Shown piece by piece: positions 21,549 to 31,419 of a stretch of 59,941 nucleotides of DNA. Under the pieces are notes generated by a model. That model ran no database searches and was not told where the DNA came from. It saw nothing but the letters and a program-made list of their open reading frames with translations. The stretch's first letter is position 1; each line of letters begins with the position of its first letter. This DNA comes from a virus: positions 1-59,941 of the IMG/VR virus record IMGVR_UViG_3300037502_003163. One strand, 5' to 3'. The position numbers and the translations under genes are program-made.

Positions 21549-24500
21549 TTATTGATAAAATTCTAAACCTTCGATTACGTCTTTGGGACGTGTTCCATCT
21601 CCAAAATATAATGGAATATCTTTCAGTAAAAAGTTGGCGAGAAATCCACCAGGGGCAAAGGTTTCGGCAGCCTTTAGTCCCCCTTTAGCTAGCGCTTCCG
21701 TATCACCGTCAAGGATGGGGGCTAGTATGCCACTATAAAAAGTATCATAAAGTGGGGGAGTGAAAAGACTCTTCTCTGCTGGTTCCCCCTTTTTAGGCGG
21801 CACGAACGCCTTTAGTGATTCAATTGGTGCCATACTAGTAAATCCCCCAGCACCGAACACCCTCCGTGCTCCATCAGAAAGATTCTTGAATTCGGGATTG
21901 ACTTGTAAGTCCTCATCGGTAAGGAGAGAATATGTGATACTGTCCATAGTCTTGGCCAGGAGATAGACTGCGAGATACTTTTCCGCCACTCTGGGTATTG
22001 ATTTAAAGACGCCCTTCGTTCGCATATCGGCTAAGATGTCCCCGCTGATAGCGAGCGGCCACTTAGTAAAGGTGGAGAAGAGGGGACCGAGTGTGACCCC
22101 TATCTCGGACATACTAGCCCTATTATAGTTGAACTGGGTCGCGGCGTTGAGATGGGTAGCTATGGCTTTCAGTTGGGCCAAGTCGTTACCTTTATTGGAT
22201 AGCACCTGCCTTCGGACAGATATCGGCATCCTGCTCAAAGCTCTCATCGCGGCCGGTTCCCCAGTTGCAATATCAGTTACTAGTCGTTTCGACATGTCAA
22301 GGGTGACTGCCCGGTTAAGGGTATCCATCTTGCCATATGACCACATGAAAGCGTCAGCCATGTTGCGGATTACTTTAGCGGGTACCGAGAATCCGATACT
22401 GGCCTCGAGACCTTCAGCCAGGCCTTCCCGTGCCTCCCTGACGTAGCCACTCGGCTCGAGACCGAGCGCCTTTACCTGTCCGTAAAATTCTTTCCGGCCC
22501 TCTTTGGTGGCGAGTTTGATGAGGGCATTCGTCATCGATTTCATCGCGGAAGTATACCCATAAGTGCCGCCCATCTCGGGAGCAGTCTTGAAAAGAACCT
22601 GCGTCAGCTGGGCTAGGTGCGCCCTCGGATTCATACCCAAGACGTTTGGATAGATATTGTACTGGAGATTGGCTGCCATCTCGGGCAGGAAGCGGAAGCC
22701 GGCCAGGACCGATTCCCGCCGCTCATCGTCCTTGATTACTTTCCGTAACGCACTATCTAATGTTTCCGCGAAAGCGATTCTGGCTTGATTGCCGATTCGG
22801 GCCATCGACTTCTGCCTGATGCCAAGGTTATCTTGTACAAAGCGGCGAACAAAGTCAGCTTCGTCTTTCGCCCCGATACCGTCTAACAGTTTCGCTTTAT
22901 CCACCATTCTCGATAACGGCTCCCGGAGGTATAGCTGTCTGCCTGTTCCCTCAGAGTAATTGGTCATCAACTTAAAGATGTTCCTCTCCCGAAGGAAATC
23001 AGGAATGACACCTTTTCGGGGTAGGGTAGTGGAAGCTAGTCGATATAACCTGGGTGCGGTTCCGCCCTTATTAGTGGCATCTTGAAAGGCACGGACCATT
23101 TCTCTGCCGTTAGTAACCGGCATATCGCTAGCCAATTCGATACCTATCTTGAGGTCACGCAACTCAGGACGAACATTGACTTCCCGCATAAAGGTTTCCG
23201 TGTCCATGTCTTTCAGATTGGGTACAGCCTTTTCTACATCGGACAGTTTCTGTCTCATCCGAATCACGTAATCAACTGGCTTTACCATCATCTGGGGAGC
23301 GACGAAGTCGGGACGATATGGGATATTCATTGGGGAATATCCGTCACCACGGGCCGAGTTAAAGAACTGTCTTTGTTTCTCAAAGTAGTCACGCATTGCG
23401 TTAGCTACTTTCTGTTCTCCAGGGGAGAGCGGACTACCTGCCTCCAGTTTCTGATAGAACTCTTCCATGGCGCGGGTTTTGTTTAGCCCATTCTCTTTTG
23501 CCAACTTGAATACCTTGGCCACATCTTTGGCGGCGGCCTGTTTAAAGGCGGTGAACAAGTTGTAATTAGTGTTGACTTGATAGAAGTCACTTAGTATATC
23601 CCCACCATACCTTTCGTCCATGACTTTGAAACCGAACATCCTGTCCGTGGCAAAGTTGATAACTCCCTTACCCAGAGCATCGGCATTGGGGTCGACTTTC
23701 ACTCCAGCATCTTGCAACTTGGATAGGGCAATGTTACCCGCCGTCCAGCTGTCATAGTTCCGTTTAAGATTCTCAGGCCCGCTCCTAAGTAGGTTTTCTA
23801 ATACTTCATCGTTAGTAGCGCGGAGTCCCCTGGCTTGAGCGTCGGCTTGGATGAAACGTATCTCAGGAGTCCGGTTGGCTAGTTCCTCTACAAATTCATC
23901 CTTCCTCATCCGGACTACTTCTTCAGCAATCTTGAGGTCGGACGTGGCATCGTCCAATCCCGCAAACGATTTCCCTTCCTTGACCATCTGCTTCGCAGCG
24001 GCTTGCTCTTCAGTGGGAAGCTGTTGGATGAACCTATCCCTCAAGGAACTCTTGATGATTTCCTTTGTGTCGGGGGAGACTTGTTGCTCGAGAATAATAG
24101 CAGCATCATCTTCATCGATTGGTTTCTTTTCGATAAAGGCATCCCGCATCTTGTCATGGCTGGCCTTGACTTTCGAATATTCTTGAGCCGTGGTCTGGGT
24201 CAAGTCTTCGCCGGTAATCGTCTTGAAATTTGTAGCAGCTTCGTCAATATTCTTTTGTGTCTCGGGGTCGATATCTATCTTCTTACCCCGGTTCGAGAAC
24301 AGCTTTTGAAGACCGAGACCGGCAGCTCCTAACCCGGCACCGACCACGGCCGAGGTAGCGGCGCCCTCCGCTTCCTTACCTTCCTTACTGCCAGCTAAAC
24401 CGTATAGTCCACCTGTGGCGGTGGAACCTGCGATAGCGGCAGCCTTCCCGAACTTGGCAGCCTTGGCAAAGCCTACACCCGGCATCGCAATCCCGATTGC

Positions 24501-25073
24501 CGTTTCTGCGAGACCTGCTCGCCCGTCGGCTAGTTCCCCGATATCGTCAAGGAATGCCCTCAGTTTCGGGTCATCGGTCAGGGTTTTCTTCCCGAGCCAG
24601 CCGGCAAGGTTGCCTGTGGCGATATTGAGTTTCCCGGCAGCTGCCTCAAGTAACTCACCGACTGAATCAATTTGACTCATCGGCGGCACAGCGCCGCGAA
24701 GGGTAGCTAACTTTCGTGCCGTCTCAAAGTCGAGACCATAATGGGCGGCATACGCCTTCACTTCATCGTCGGCCACACCCCGACTGGCAAGGATGTTCCC
24801 GCCTCGAGATTCGATAGCCGCTGGTCTCAGACTATCAAACAGGCCATAGTTTTCTTTTTCTTTCTGTAAATCCCAATACTTTTTCTGGTCCGGGGATAGC
24901 TTGGGCAAGGATAGGGTGTCGAGAGGATTGGCTCCGTCGGTCGGTAGGGGTAAGGTATCTAGGGGATTGGATTGCGCTGCCGGGGGTTGCCCTGTCTGGG
25001 CCCCAGCCTGCGCTTGCGCCTGACGCAGTTCCTCTGGAGAGGGCAGTATTAAGCTATCGAGAGGGTTGCTCAT
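21549..25073 (-). CDS. Large internal virion (DNA-ejection) protein (1174 aa)
   Basis: An N-terminal region has repeated NPLDTLxLP modules (first 60 residues). Ala/Gly-rich segments with possible membrane helices follow (near 190-260), then a long helical middle. The C-terminal region (MSEIGVTLGPLFSTFTKWP and on) resembles large internal proteins of podoviruses. I see no clear catalytic transglycosylase motif. As the largest of four consecutive alpha-rich proteins at the end of the virion operon, it likely forms the trans-envelope channel with its neighbours. Confidence 0.65.
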   Translation of the reverse strand: MSNPLDSLILPSPEELRQAQAQAGAQTGQPPAAQSNPLDTLPLPTDGANPLDTLSLPKLSPDQKKYWDLQKEKENYGLFDSLRPAAIESRGGNILASRGVADDEVKAYAAHYGLDFETARKLATLRGAVPPMSQIDSVGELLEAAAGKLNIATGNLAGWLGKKTLTDDPKLRAFLDDIGELADGRAGLAETAIGIAMPGVGFAKAAKFGKAAAIAGSTATGGLYGLAGSKEGKEAEGAATSAVVGAGLGAAGLGLQKLFSNRGKKIDIDPETQKNIDEAATNFKTITGEDLTQTTAQEYSKVKASHDKMRDAFIEKKPIDEDDAAIILEQQVSPDTKEIIKSSLRDRFIQQLPTEEQAAAKQMVKEGKSFAGLDDATSDLKIAEEVVRMRKDEFVEELANRTPEIRFIQADAQARGLRATNDEVLENLLRSGPENLKRNYDSWTAGNIALSKLQDAGVKVDPNADALGKGVINFATDRMFGFKVMDERYGGDILSDFYQVNTNYNLFTAFKQAAAKDVAKVFKLAKENGLNKTRAMEEFYQKLEAGSPLSPGEQKVANAMRDYFEKQRQFFNSARGDGYSPMNIPYRPDFVAPQMMVKPVDYVIRMRQKLSDVEKAVPNLKDMDTETFMREVNVRPELRDLKIGIELASDMPVTNGREMVRAFQDATNKGGTAPRLYRLASTTLPRKGVIPDFLRERNIFKLMTNYSEGTGRQLYLREPLSRMVDKAKLLDGIGAKDEADFVRRFVQDNLGIRQKSMARIGNQARIAFAETLDSALRKVIKDDERRESVLAGFRFLPEMAANLQYNIYPNVLGMNPRAHLAQLTQVLFKTAPEMGGTYGYTSAMKSMTNALIKLATKEGRKEFYGQVKALGLEPSGYVREAREGLAEGLEASIGFSVPAKVIRNMADAFMWSYGKMDTLNRAVTLDMSKRLVTDIATGEPAAMRALSRMPISVRRQVLSNKGNDLAQLKAIATHLNAATQFNYNRASMSEIGVTLGPLFSTFTKWPLAISGDILADMRTKGVFKSIPRVAEKYLAVYLLAKTMDSITYSLLTDEDLQVNPEFKNLSDGARRVFGAGGFTSMAPIESLKAFVPPKKGEPAEKSLFTPPLYDTFYSGILAPILDGDTEALAKGGLKAAETFAPGGFLANFLLKDIPLYFGDGTRPKDVIEGLEFYQ

Positions 25074-25075
25074 AA

Positions 25076-27244
25076 TTAGTCTTTAATAATGAATCCGGCA
25101 GCTTTGGCTTGTTGCTCGATATATGCTTCGGGGAGGCCGGTTTGTTTAGCCTTATCAGCGACATCTTTCCTGGTCACTACTTTACCACCGGCAGCTGGTT
25201 TCTGTCCAGCGGGTTGTGTCGGAGCGGGGGTCGGAGCAGGTACCCCACCCAAAAGGATTTCCTCTCTTCGAGCGGTAGTATCCGCTTTCTGTTGGCGGAG
25301 ATTAGCAATCTGTTGTTTTAGTTCCTCGACATTAGTCGTGGCAACCGCAATAGCCTGGTCCTTGTCAAACTTGGTACCGCCAAACCACTTCTCTTTCTGA
25401 AACTCGGGAGCTTGTTTAGTGACTCCCTTGTCTGCGGCGTATGCATTAAATGCCCTGTCAAAGGCTTTTTGGTCAGAGCCAGAGTTGGCCAAGGTAGTAG
25501 CTAAGGCCAGCTTCTTTTCAAGTCCTTTAATCAAGTTATCGGTTTCTTTAATGGACTGGTCGAGGAGACTGGCTTGGGTTTTGCCTGTAGCAGTGGCCGC
25601 TTTAGCTGCCTTTTCTTGCGCCCTATTAGTGGCGGCTGTAATGGCGCGAGTATCCCTAATATTGGCTATTTGTAATTGGGTAGCCCGGTCCTTCTCCCTT
25701 TCCGCTTTCCTGTCAGCAGCTTCGAGTTGGCGCTCCCCATAAGCAGCCAACCGTTCCAAGGAACGCTGCTGCCGTTCTGCTGCTTGCTCCGCTGCCCTCT
25801 GTCCCCGCTCTACGCCCCGTTCTACCAGTCGCTCCTGGTCGGAAAGAGTCGAAAGTTCGGTTTGATATTCACGGAGGGCACCCATTGTCCTCGCGTTATA
25901 GTCGACATTGGGGAGGGCGAGAGCCCGGTCAGCGACACCTCGCATCGCAGCAACGTAATTGGCAACCGCGTTACCCACCGTCTGGGCGACCTCCGCCCAC
26001 TGATTGAGGGTTGCCTGTTCCCGGTAAGCGCGTCTCGCTTCTTCACGAGCTGAAGCAATCTGCTTCATCAGCGCCGGGTCGGCGGAAACCTCTTGTGGTT
26101 TGATTGCTTCAATCCGTTCATAAAGAGATTGGATATCGGCACGAGTAATTGGTTGTCCTTGACTAATCTTGTCCTGGACATCGGTAGCACTTTTTTGGGC
26201 AGCGATACCTTTTACTGCTTGACTTGCGGACTTTTCTACATCAGACTCACTGATGGGAGCCTTAGCTGGTTGCCCACCCCCACGAACGGGAGGCGGTACA
26301 TTTGCCGTCTCCTGTTTTAGTGTTGGCGCGGTAGGCTGGACTGGGCCTTCTTTTAATCCAAGTAGTGGTGCAAACTTCCCCGGTTCCAGTACGAGAGGTA
26401 CAGTACTTGTAGGACGTGTGGTCTCCTTGGCCTGGGGAGCCATTGACCGCAGTTCGGATAAGAAATCTTGGGCGCGTTGAATTTTGATATTGACGTCGGA
26501 ACGACTTGCTGTTAGCGGCCTCTCTGCTACCTGCTTATTGAGGTCTTCGTAAGTATTCCAAAGGCGGCGAACTTCGTCACTACCGCCCCGACTATTGGCA
26601 GCGTCCAACTCGGCCGGGGTCGGCTCTAGTATACCCTCTTCAGTGATGCGGGGATTCACGTTGTAGACAGGGATGGGCCGCTCTTCGGGTTGTTTTTCTT
26701 TTTCGAGAGCCTTCCCTACAGCACCAGCGGCTACCATTCCAGCCCCGACTTTGCGGGCGGTGCCAAAGGTGGGTCGAACTGATTCAGTAGGTATCGTCCC
26801 TGGTGTTGATTGGGTGGCGGTTGGTGCTGCCTCTGGTATGTCTGGCTCTACCCTAGATGGGCGGCCTTCTTTCAGTGCGGCACGTTTTGCTTGGTCGGCG
26901 CGGTATCTATCTGCTGCTGTTTCCAGCGGTCCTACTACTACTCCCTCAGTGGTTGGCTTAGTGTATGGCACAAGAGCACGAGAACCGGAGGGAACGAGTT
27001 CCTTACCCGATTCGACTTCGCGACTGGCCCCGACAGCAACGCCCCTAGTAGCTTCAACCGCTTGTTTATTGGCTTCAATTGCTTCAAGGATGGTCTTGTC
27101 CGACGCCCCGGGAACTTTATTTGAAACCGCTTCAACAATCTCATCGGTACTCTTGCCTTGGGAAAGCAGTTCAGAAGCGAGCTTGTTTATTTTAGTAGCA
27201 GCCTTCCCGACTATCTTACCACCAGCTTGATAAATATTCGCCAT
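25076..27244 (-). CDS. Internal virion protein, coiled-coil/Ala-Gln rich (722 aa)
   Basis: Start at 27244 (MANIYQAGGKIVG) after AGGAGAT; an upstream in-frame ATG at 27355 would overlap the previous gene by 110 bases. The sequence has low-complexity Pro/Thr/Ala linkers. Residues 470-620 form a long coiled-coil with many Arg/Glu/Ala (QRAAEQAAERQQRSLERL). It ends in a Pro/Ala linker and a small domain. Probably a DNA-ejection component. Confidence 0.65.
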   Translation of the reverse strand: MANIYQAGGKIVGKAATKINKLASELLSQGKSTDEIVEAVSNKVPGASDKTILEAIEANKQAVEATRGVAVGASREVESGKELVPSGSRALVPYTKPTTEGVVVGPLETAADRYRADQAKRAALKEGRPSRVEPDIPEAAPTATQSTPGTIPTESVRPTFGTARKVGAGMVAAGAVGKALEKEKQPEERPIPVYNVNPRITEEGILEPTPAELDAANSRGGSDEVRRLWNTYEDLNKQVAERPLTASRSDVNIKIQRAQDFLSELRSMAPQAKETTRPTSTVPLVLEPGKFAPLLGLKEGPVQPTAPTLKQETANVPPPVRGGGQPAKAPISESDVEKSASQAVKGIAAQKSATDVQDKISQGQPITRADIQSLYERIEAIKPQEVSADPALMKQIASAREEARRAYREQATLNQWAEVAQTVGNAVANYVAAMRGVADRALALPNVDYNARTMGALREYQTELSTLSDQERLVERGVERGQRAAEQAAERQQRSLERLAAYGERQLEAADRKAEREKDRATQLQIANIRDTRAITAATNRAQEKAAKAATATGKTQASLLDQSIKETDNLIKGLEKKLALATTLANSGSDQKAFDRAFNAYAADKGVTKQAPEFQKEKWFGGTKFDKDQAIAVATTNVEELKQQIANLRQQKADTTARREEILLGGVPAPTPAPTQPAGQKPAAGGKVVTRKDVADKAKQTGLPEAYIEQQAKAAGFIIKD

Positions 27245-27245
27245 C

Positions 27246-28100
27246 CTATATCTCCTCTTGTCCTGCTTGTTGTGCTCCGATAGTGCCGAAGAGGGCACCC
27301 CCTGCTTTGGCTCCGGCCATTGCTCCAGCCGGGTTTCCACCACTGAGTACGCCACCCGCTACTGCCCCACCAACTGTTCCGACCATTGTCCATCCGGCAA
27401 CAGCTTTGGCTGCTCGCTCCTTAGCGTCCCGAATACGACGTTCGGTATCCTTTTGGAGGGCTATGATTTCCCGTTTGGCGTCTTGGTCTAACTTCTGTTC
27501 CCCGACCATGAAGTCGTTTTTGGCGATTTCGGCCAGCTTATTGTATACTGCTTCTAGTGAAGCGATGTTGCGTTTATGTAAGTTCTGAGCAGTGTTGGCC
27601 CAATTGCGGTATTGTTCATCGCTGGTAGCGGCTTGTCGTTTATAATCAGCGAGCTGCCTTTCAGTAAAGAACGTATTGTTAGCGGCGTCTTTTTTGAACT
27701 GAAGCTCGTTATCGAAAAGCTCCTTCTTCGCGGTGGCGTCGAGTTTGGCCAACCGGTCCACCTGTGCTAGGGATTCCTTGCGGGCCTCTTCTTGCAATGC
27801 GCCCACTCTCTGTTGTCCGGCTAATGCTTCCGCACCAAGACCGGCTCTAGCAATCTGTCCGGCCTGTTCTACAGTTTGGGCTGCCCTACTGACAGCTTGT
27901 TCCCCGGCCTGAGCTGCCATCGTGGCGCCCATCTGTGCAGCTTGTCCAGCGGTAGGAGCAGCTTGGGGTCCCATACGAGATACTGCTTGCTGGAGCTGGA
28001 GCATTCTGGCCGCCCGTTGCTGGTCGGCAATAGTCTGGTTCCGGACTGGCATTTGTCCGGCCAGTGTACCCAAAGCGGAGGATGTTACTGTTTCGGCCAT
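27246..28100 (-). CDS. Internal virion protein with Gly-rich membrane-like end (284 aa)
   Basis: Mostly helical (Ala/Gln/Glu/Lys). The C-terminal 60 residues are Gly/Ala rich (VGTVGGAVAGGVLSGG, GAKAGGALFGTIGAQQAG), typical of small podovirus ejection proteins that insert in a membrane. Closely packed with both neighbours. Confidence 0.65.
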   Translation of the reverse strand: MAETVTSSALGTLAGQMPVRNQTIADQQRAARMLQLQQAVSRMGPQAAPTAGQAAQMGATMAAQAGEQAVSRAAQTVEQAGQIARAGLGAEALAGQQRVGALQEEARKESLAQVDRLAKLDATAKKELFDNELQFKKDAANNTFFTERQLADYKRQAATSDEQYRNWANTAQNLHKRNIASLEAVYNKLAEIAKNDFMVGEQKLDQDAKREIIALQKDTERRIRDAKERAAKAVAGWTMVGTVGGAVAGGVLSGGNPAGAMAGAKAGGALFGTIGAQQAGQEEI

Positions 28101-28103
28101 AAA

Positions 28104-29081
28104 CTATGTCTCTCCGATGCCCGGACGTTTCTTCTGTTTGGGCAAGAAACGGTGAGCTGAAGTTTTATCTTTGTCAATCGTAGTCACGGTCGGACTAACC
28201 GAAGGTGACGAGGTCAGGCCAGGGCTGGTTGTGGCTTGGTTTTGCTGTGCCGACCACGCAGTAAAGCTCATTGGCCTCTCACCCTGGGGTAGGCTATCAA
28301 CATAACTTTGATAACCGCCACTAAAGCCGCCGGCTTGTTGGGTACCATACGCTTCCAGTCCGACCGGAATCAAGCTTGTCACCCCAGCAATGACCGCCCG
28401 CTCACTATCCGCTCTCATATTATCCCGGGCTGCCTTTATCGCATCAGCAGCATCCATCTTGGCGAGTTCTTTTCGGAAATCCCGGTCAGAGGCAGAAAGT
28501 AGTGATTTATTTTTGAGCTGCATATTGAGTAAGGCTTGGTTATTCTCGAGGATACTTTTTTGTAATTGTTCCCCAAACGAGATGTCCTCTTGTAGTCTAG
28601 CCTTTTCCCCTTCCCGGCGCAAGTCATCAACGTACTTAGCGTCGGCTAGTCGGAGATTGGCAGCGGCCATCTCTAGTCCAAGCTGTCTATTCTTTTCTCC
28701 GAGTTCGGCCCTACCCTGCTCGAGGCCGCGTAGGATGTTCTCGGTTTGGATTCTATTCTCGAGAGCCCGCTCCTGCTTCTGTCCTTCTAATGCAGCTTCC
28801 CTTTGTTTTTGTTCCTCGGCCTGTCCGGCAAAGGCTTGTTCAATACCGGTCGCTTGCAATTGGGCAGCTTGGCCAATTTCAGCTAGCTTCTGTTGGGCGG
28901 GTTGCTGGGCGGCGACCTCAGCGACTGCTAGCCCTTTAGGTCCCAACGCAGTAGCCGGACCAGTGATGCCCTTCCTCGCGGCGAGGAGTTGTTGTACAGT
29001 GCCGGTCTCATCTGCGACGGGAGCGGTTTGTGCTGCGACCCCGCCCAAGTTCTGTTTTAATTTGTCAAGTAAGGTTGCCAT
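28104..29081 (-). CDS. Internal virion protein, Ala/Gln rich (325 aa)
   Basis: Start MATLLDKLKQNLGG at 29081; an in-frame ATG at 29123 would run over the previous gene. Residues 85-190 form a long helical coil of Gln/Glu/Ala/Arg. A 50-residue Pro/Ser/Thr tail follows. Likely an ejection protein by composition and context. Confidence 0.6.
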   Translation of the reverse strand: MATLLDKLKQNLGGVAAQTAPVADETGTVQQLLAARKGITGPATALGPKGLAVAEVAAQQPAQQKLAEIGQAAQLQATGIEQAFAGQAEEQKQREAALEGQKQERALENRIQTENILRGLEQGRAELGEKNRQLGLEMAAANLRLADAKYVDDLRREGEKARLQEDISFGEQLQKSILENNQALLNMQLKNKSLLSASDRDFRKELAKMDAADAIKAARDNMRADSERAVIAGVTSLIPVGLEAYGTQQAGGFSGGYQSYVDSLPQGERPMSFTAWSAQQNQATTSPGLTSSPSVSPTVTTIDKDKTSAHRFLPKQKKRPGIGET

Positions 29082-29085
29082 AGGA

Positions 29086-31320
29086 TTACCAAAGTTTCTT
29101 TTTTCCAGTGAAGAATTGGGCAATTTTTCCTGTAGCTCCAGAGGATACAGGGAGGGCTTTTGTTATAAAATTACCAACTTTTTCAATAGCATCAACATCA
29201 CCCTGTAGTGCACGACGCGCTATATCTCCGCCAGATTCAATTGCTTTAAAAAACTCGGGACGCTTATCTTCTGGTATACCCATCTGATTGGCCAAGTCCA
29301 ATTTACGCTGTTCATTCTTGGCACGGTTTGCTTCATCAGCACGTCGTGTTCTAATGATTTCGGCCAGCGGCTCCTGAAAGCGGGGAGCGGCATTGGGTAT
29401 AGTATCTAATAGTTTTTGTAAATCATCAATGCTAAGATTCGCTTGATTGATTTCTTCCATAGTCACACGACCGTCTGCGTTCCATCCAGCAAACGTGTTC
29501 ATAGCATTTTTCTGGTCTTGACTCAACCCGGCCTGGACTGATTGAATGTTCGGACGGAAAGTATTAAACCCAGGCTGGATAGCTGCGCCGGACGCGACTT
29601 CGGCCAATGAGGGAACGGAGAGTTTACTTCGCATTCCTGCAATTTCGGAATCACTAAGTTTACCATCCCGGTTAGTATCAATTTCTCCAAAATTGGAACC
29701 GCCAAAACCCAGGCCAATCGACATGATATCGTCTGTTAGTGCTTTTTCAATATCGCCAATACCCATATCCTCAGCAAAATAAGCATTCAGTACAGCTTGG
29801 TTATTGTTTAAATCTCCGGCATTCTTTACTAAGGTCTGGGCAGCAAGCCACTGAGCAGCCGGGCCATTGGCGTCCTCTGGTCGTAGGTTCTTTATTTGTT
29901 CCGGGGTGAGCGACTTGACGTTGCCTGCACCGAGGGCGGATAGTCGGTCAGCTGCTGCTGCTTGGGCGCCGGGGGGCTGCGTTAATACATACTGTGCCGA
30001 CGGAGGTAAGTCTTCGAGTTTGAGTTCCTTAGTTGAGAGTGCTCCGATATCAATACCGATATCTTTAAAGAAATCTTTATTGGCGGCTAACGGTTTCAGG
30101 AGGGCGATATTCTTTTGTTGGACATCACGGAAGGCACCAGCGGAGGTGGCTGTACCTTTGACCAATTGCTCCAAGCCGTCTTTACTAGACCGGACCCAAT
30201 TATAAAGGTCGGGATTCGTTTCCTTGAGTGATTTCACAAAATCAGTTTTAGCGTCGGGGTCTGCCAATACTTGCGTGACGATGTCTGTCATTGCGGGAGC
30301 GGAGAGCAATTCTTCGACAGTATATATCTCGTTCCCGATTTGGACCTGTCTCCCGTCCGCGATATCCTTACCAATTTGTCCGACTTGGAATTCGGCACCC
30401 GCCAGTCCGGTCTCTTCCATTGTGGCAAGAACGTCGCGGAGGGCGGACCGTTCGGTAGAGGAAAGAAGACTTGATGCCATCCCAGCCTGGACATCTTGCG
30501 ATGCTCCGAACTCCGATTGCTGTCGGGCAGCAATCTTATTCTGCAAGTCGGTGATGGTAAGATTGGCTACTTCAGCCGGGTCGATGCCGAGCAGGGAAGC
30601 CAACTCCTCTTGAGAGGTACCAAGCTGGCCCAAGTCCTCAAGAGTTAGTTTCTCCCCAATGCCTTTGGTGACGGCTGTCGCGGCGGCTCCTTTTACCGTC
30701 TCCGGAGCGGCTGCCATAAAGGCCGGTACTTCTTCAGCGGTGAGTGCCGATTCGGCAGTCCGGCCCAGCTTCTCATTAAGTTGGCGTACCAGTTCAGCTT
30801 TTTGTGCCGGGTCGGTAGTGGACCCAATTTGGGCGACGAGATTGGCGATAGCGTCTTGTTCGGCCGGAGCGAACTTCTTGACCACCTCGGCGGCCGAGTT
30901 GACTTTCAGCTGGAGGCCACTGCCCTCTGTTTCCACTTTTTGCTGGGTGATATTGGCCATCGCGGCATCAACCAACTGATTGACTTTGTCTCCCATCGGA
31001 CCGAGGGCGCCAGCCAAGGCAGCAGCCTGCCTCTTCTTTGACTCCTCTTCGGGGGTAGCTACTGCAGGTGCTCTCAGCTTCGTGGCTTGTTCGAGCGCGG
31101 ACTCTCCTGTCGGAGCTGCAATGCGGGCCCCCTTTTGGGCGGGAGTCCCCATCATCTTGACTTGGTCAGGGGTAGCTAATGGGGGAGCCGTTACAGCGGA
31201 CGTGCCGGGTTGGACAGAAAAGGCATCACCAAGCTGGTTTACAGTGGGTGTCTTAGCCTCACTGCCAACTTGTTGACTTCTCTTGACTCTTTCGAGAACT
31301 GTCATTCCGGTACGTGCCAT
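29086..31320 (-). CDS. Internal virion protein with EF-hand motif (744 aa)
   Basis: A helical protein with a Pro/Ala-rich N-terminal 90 residues. Near residue 550 it carries DTNRDGKLSDSE, a complete EF-hand loop (D1, N3, D5, G6, L8, E12). About 65 residues later GWNADGRVTMEE is a partial loop. A Ca2+ site suggests regulated folding or assembly. It is first in the ejection-gene run, downstream of two promoters and the GTAC array, so its expression is probably separately controlled. Confidence 0.65.
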   Translation of the reverse strand: MARTGMTVLERVKRSQQVGSEAKTPTVNQLGDAFSVQPGTSAVTAPPLATPDQVKMMGTPAQKGARIAAPTGESALEQATKLRAPAVATPEEESKKRQAAALAGALGPMGDKVNQLVDAAMANITQQKVETEGSGLQLKVNSAAEVVKKFAPAEQDAIANLVAQIGSTTDPAQKAELVRQLNEKLGRTAESALTAEEVPAFMAAAPETVKGAAATAVTKGIGEKLTLEDLGQLGTSQEELASLLGIDPAEVANLTITDLQNKIAARQQSEFGASQDVQAGMASSLLSSTERSALRDVLATMEETGLAGAEFQVGQIGKDIADGRQVQIGNEIYTVEELLSAPAMTDIVTQVLADPDAKTDFVKSLKETNPDLYNWVRSSKDGLEQLVKGTATSAGAFRDVQQKNIALLKPLAANKDFFKDIGIDIGALSTKELKLEDLPPSAQYVLTQPPGAQAAAADRLSALGAGNVKSLTPEQIKNLRPEDANGPAAQWLAAQTLVKNAGDLNNNQAVLNAYFAEDMGIGDIEKALTDDIMSIGLGFGGSNFGEIDTNRDGKLSDSEIAGMRSKLSVPSLAEVASGAAIQPGFNTFRPNIQSVQAGLSQDQKNAMNTFAGWNADGRVTMEEINQANLSIDDLQKLLDTIPNAAPRFQEPLAEIIRTRRADEANRAKNEQRKLDLANQMGIPEDKRPEFFKAIESGGDIARRALQGDVDAIEKVGNFITKALPVSSGATGKIAQFFTGKKKLW

Positions 31321-31343
31321 AGCGGCGGGTCCCCTTTAGATTG

Positions 31344-31374
31344 GGTATGTACAGACTAGCATATAGTACATACC
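31344..31374. promoter_or_regulatory. Inverted-repeat operator around the second ejection-gene promoter
   Basis: GGTATGTAC (31344-31352) and GTACATACC (31366-31374) are perfect inverted arms separated by 13 bases. The -10 and most of the spacer of the promoter at 31353-31381 lie within the repeat. A dimeric regulator bound here would block or control the promoter. Confidence 0.6.
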
Positions 31375-31381
31375 GTGTCAA
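31353..31381 (-). promoter_or_regulatory. Sigma70-like promoter for the ejection-protein genes
   Basis: On the minus strand TTGACA (31381-31376) is followed after 17 bases by TAGTCT (31358-31353), with TGC directly before it as an extended -10. It begins about 35 bases upstream of the 744-aa gene. Confidence 0.65.
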
Positions 31382-31419
31382 GGAAAGTAGGTGGTTACCG
31401 GACCGTACTATCGGGGGGT

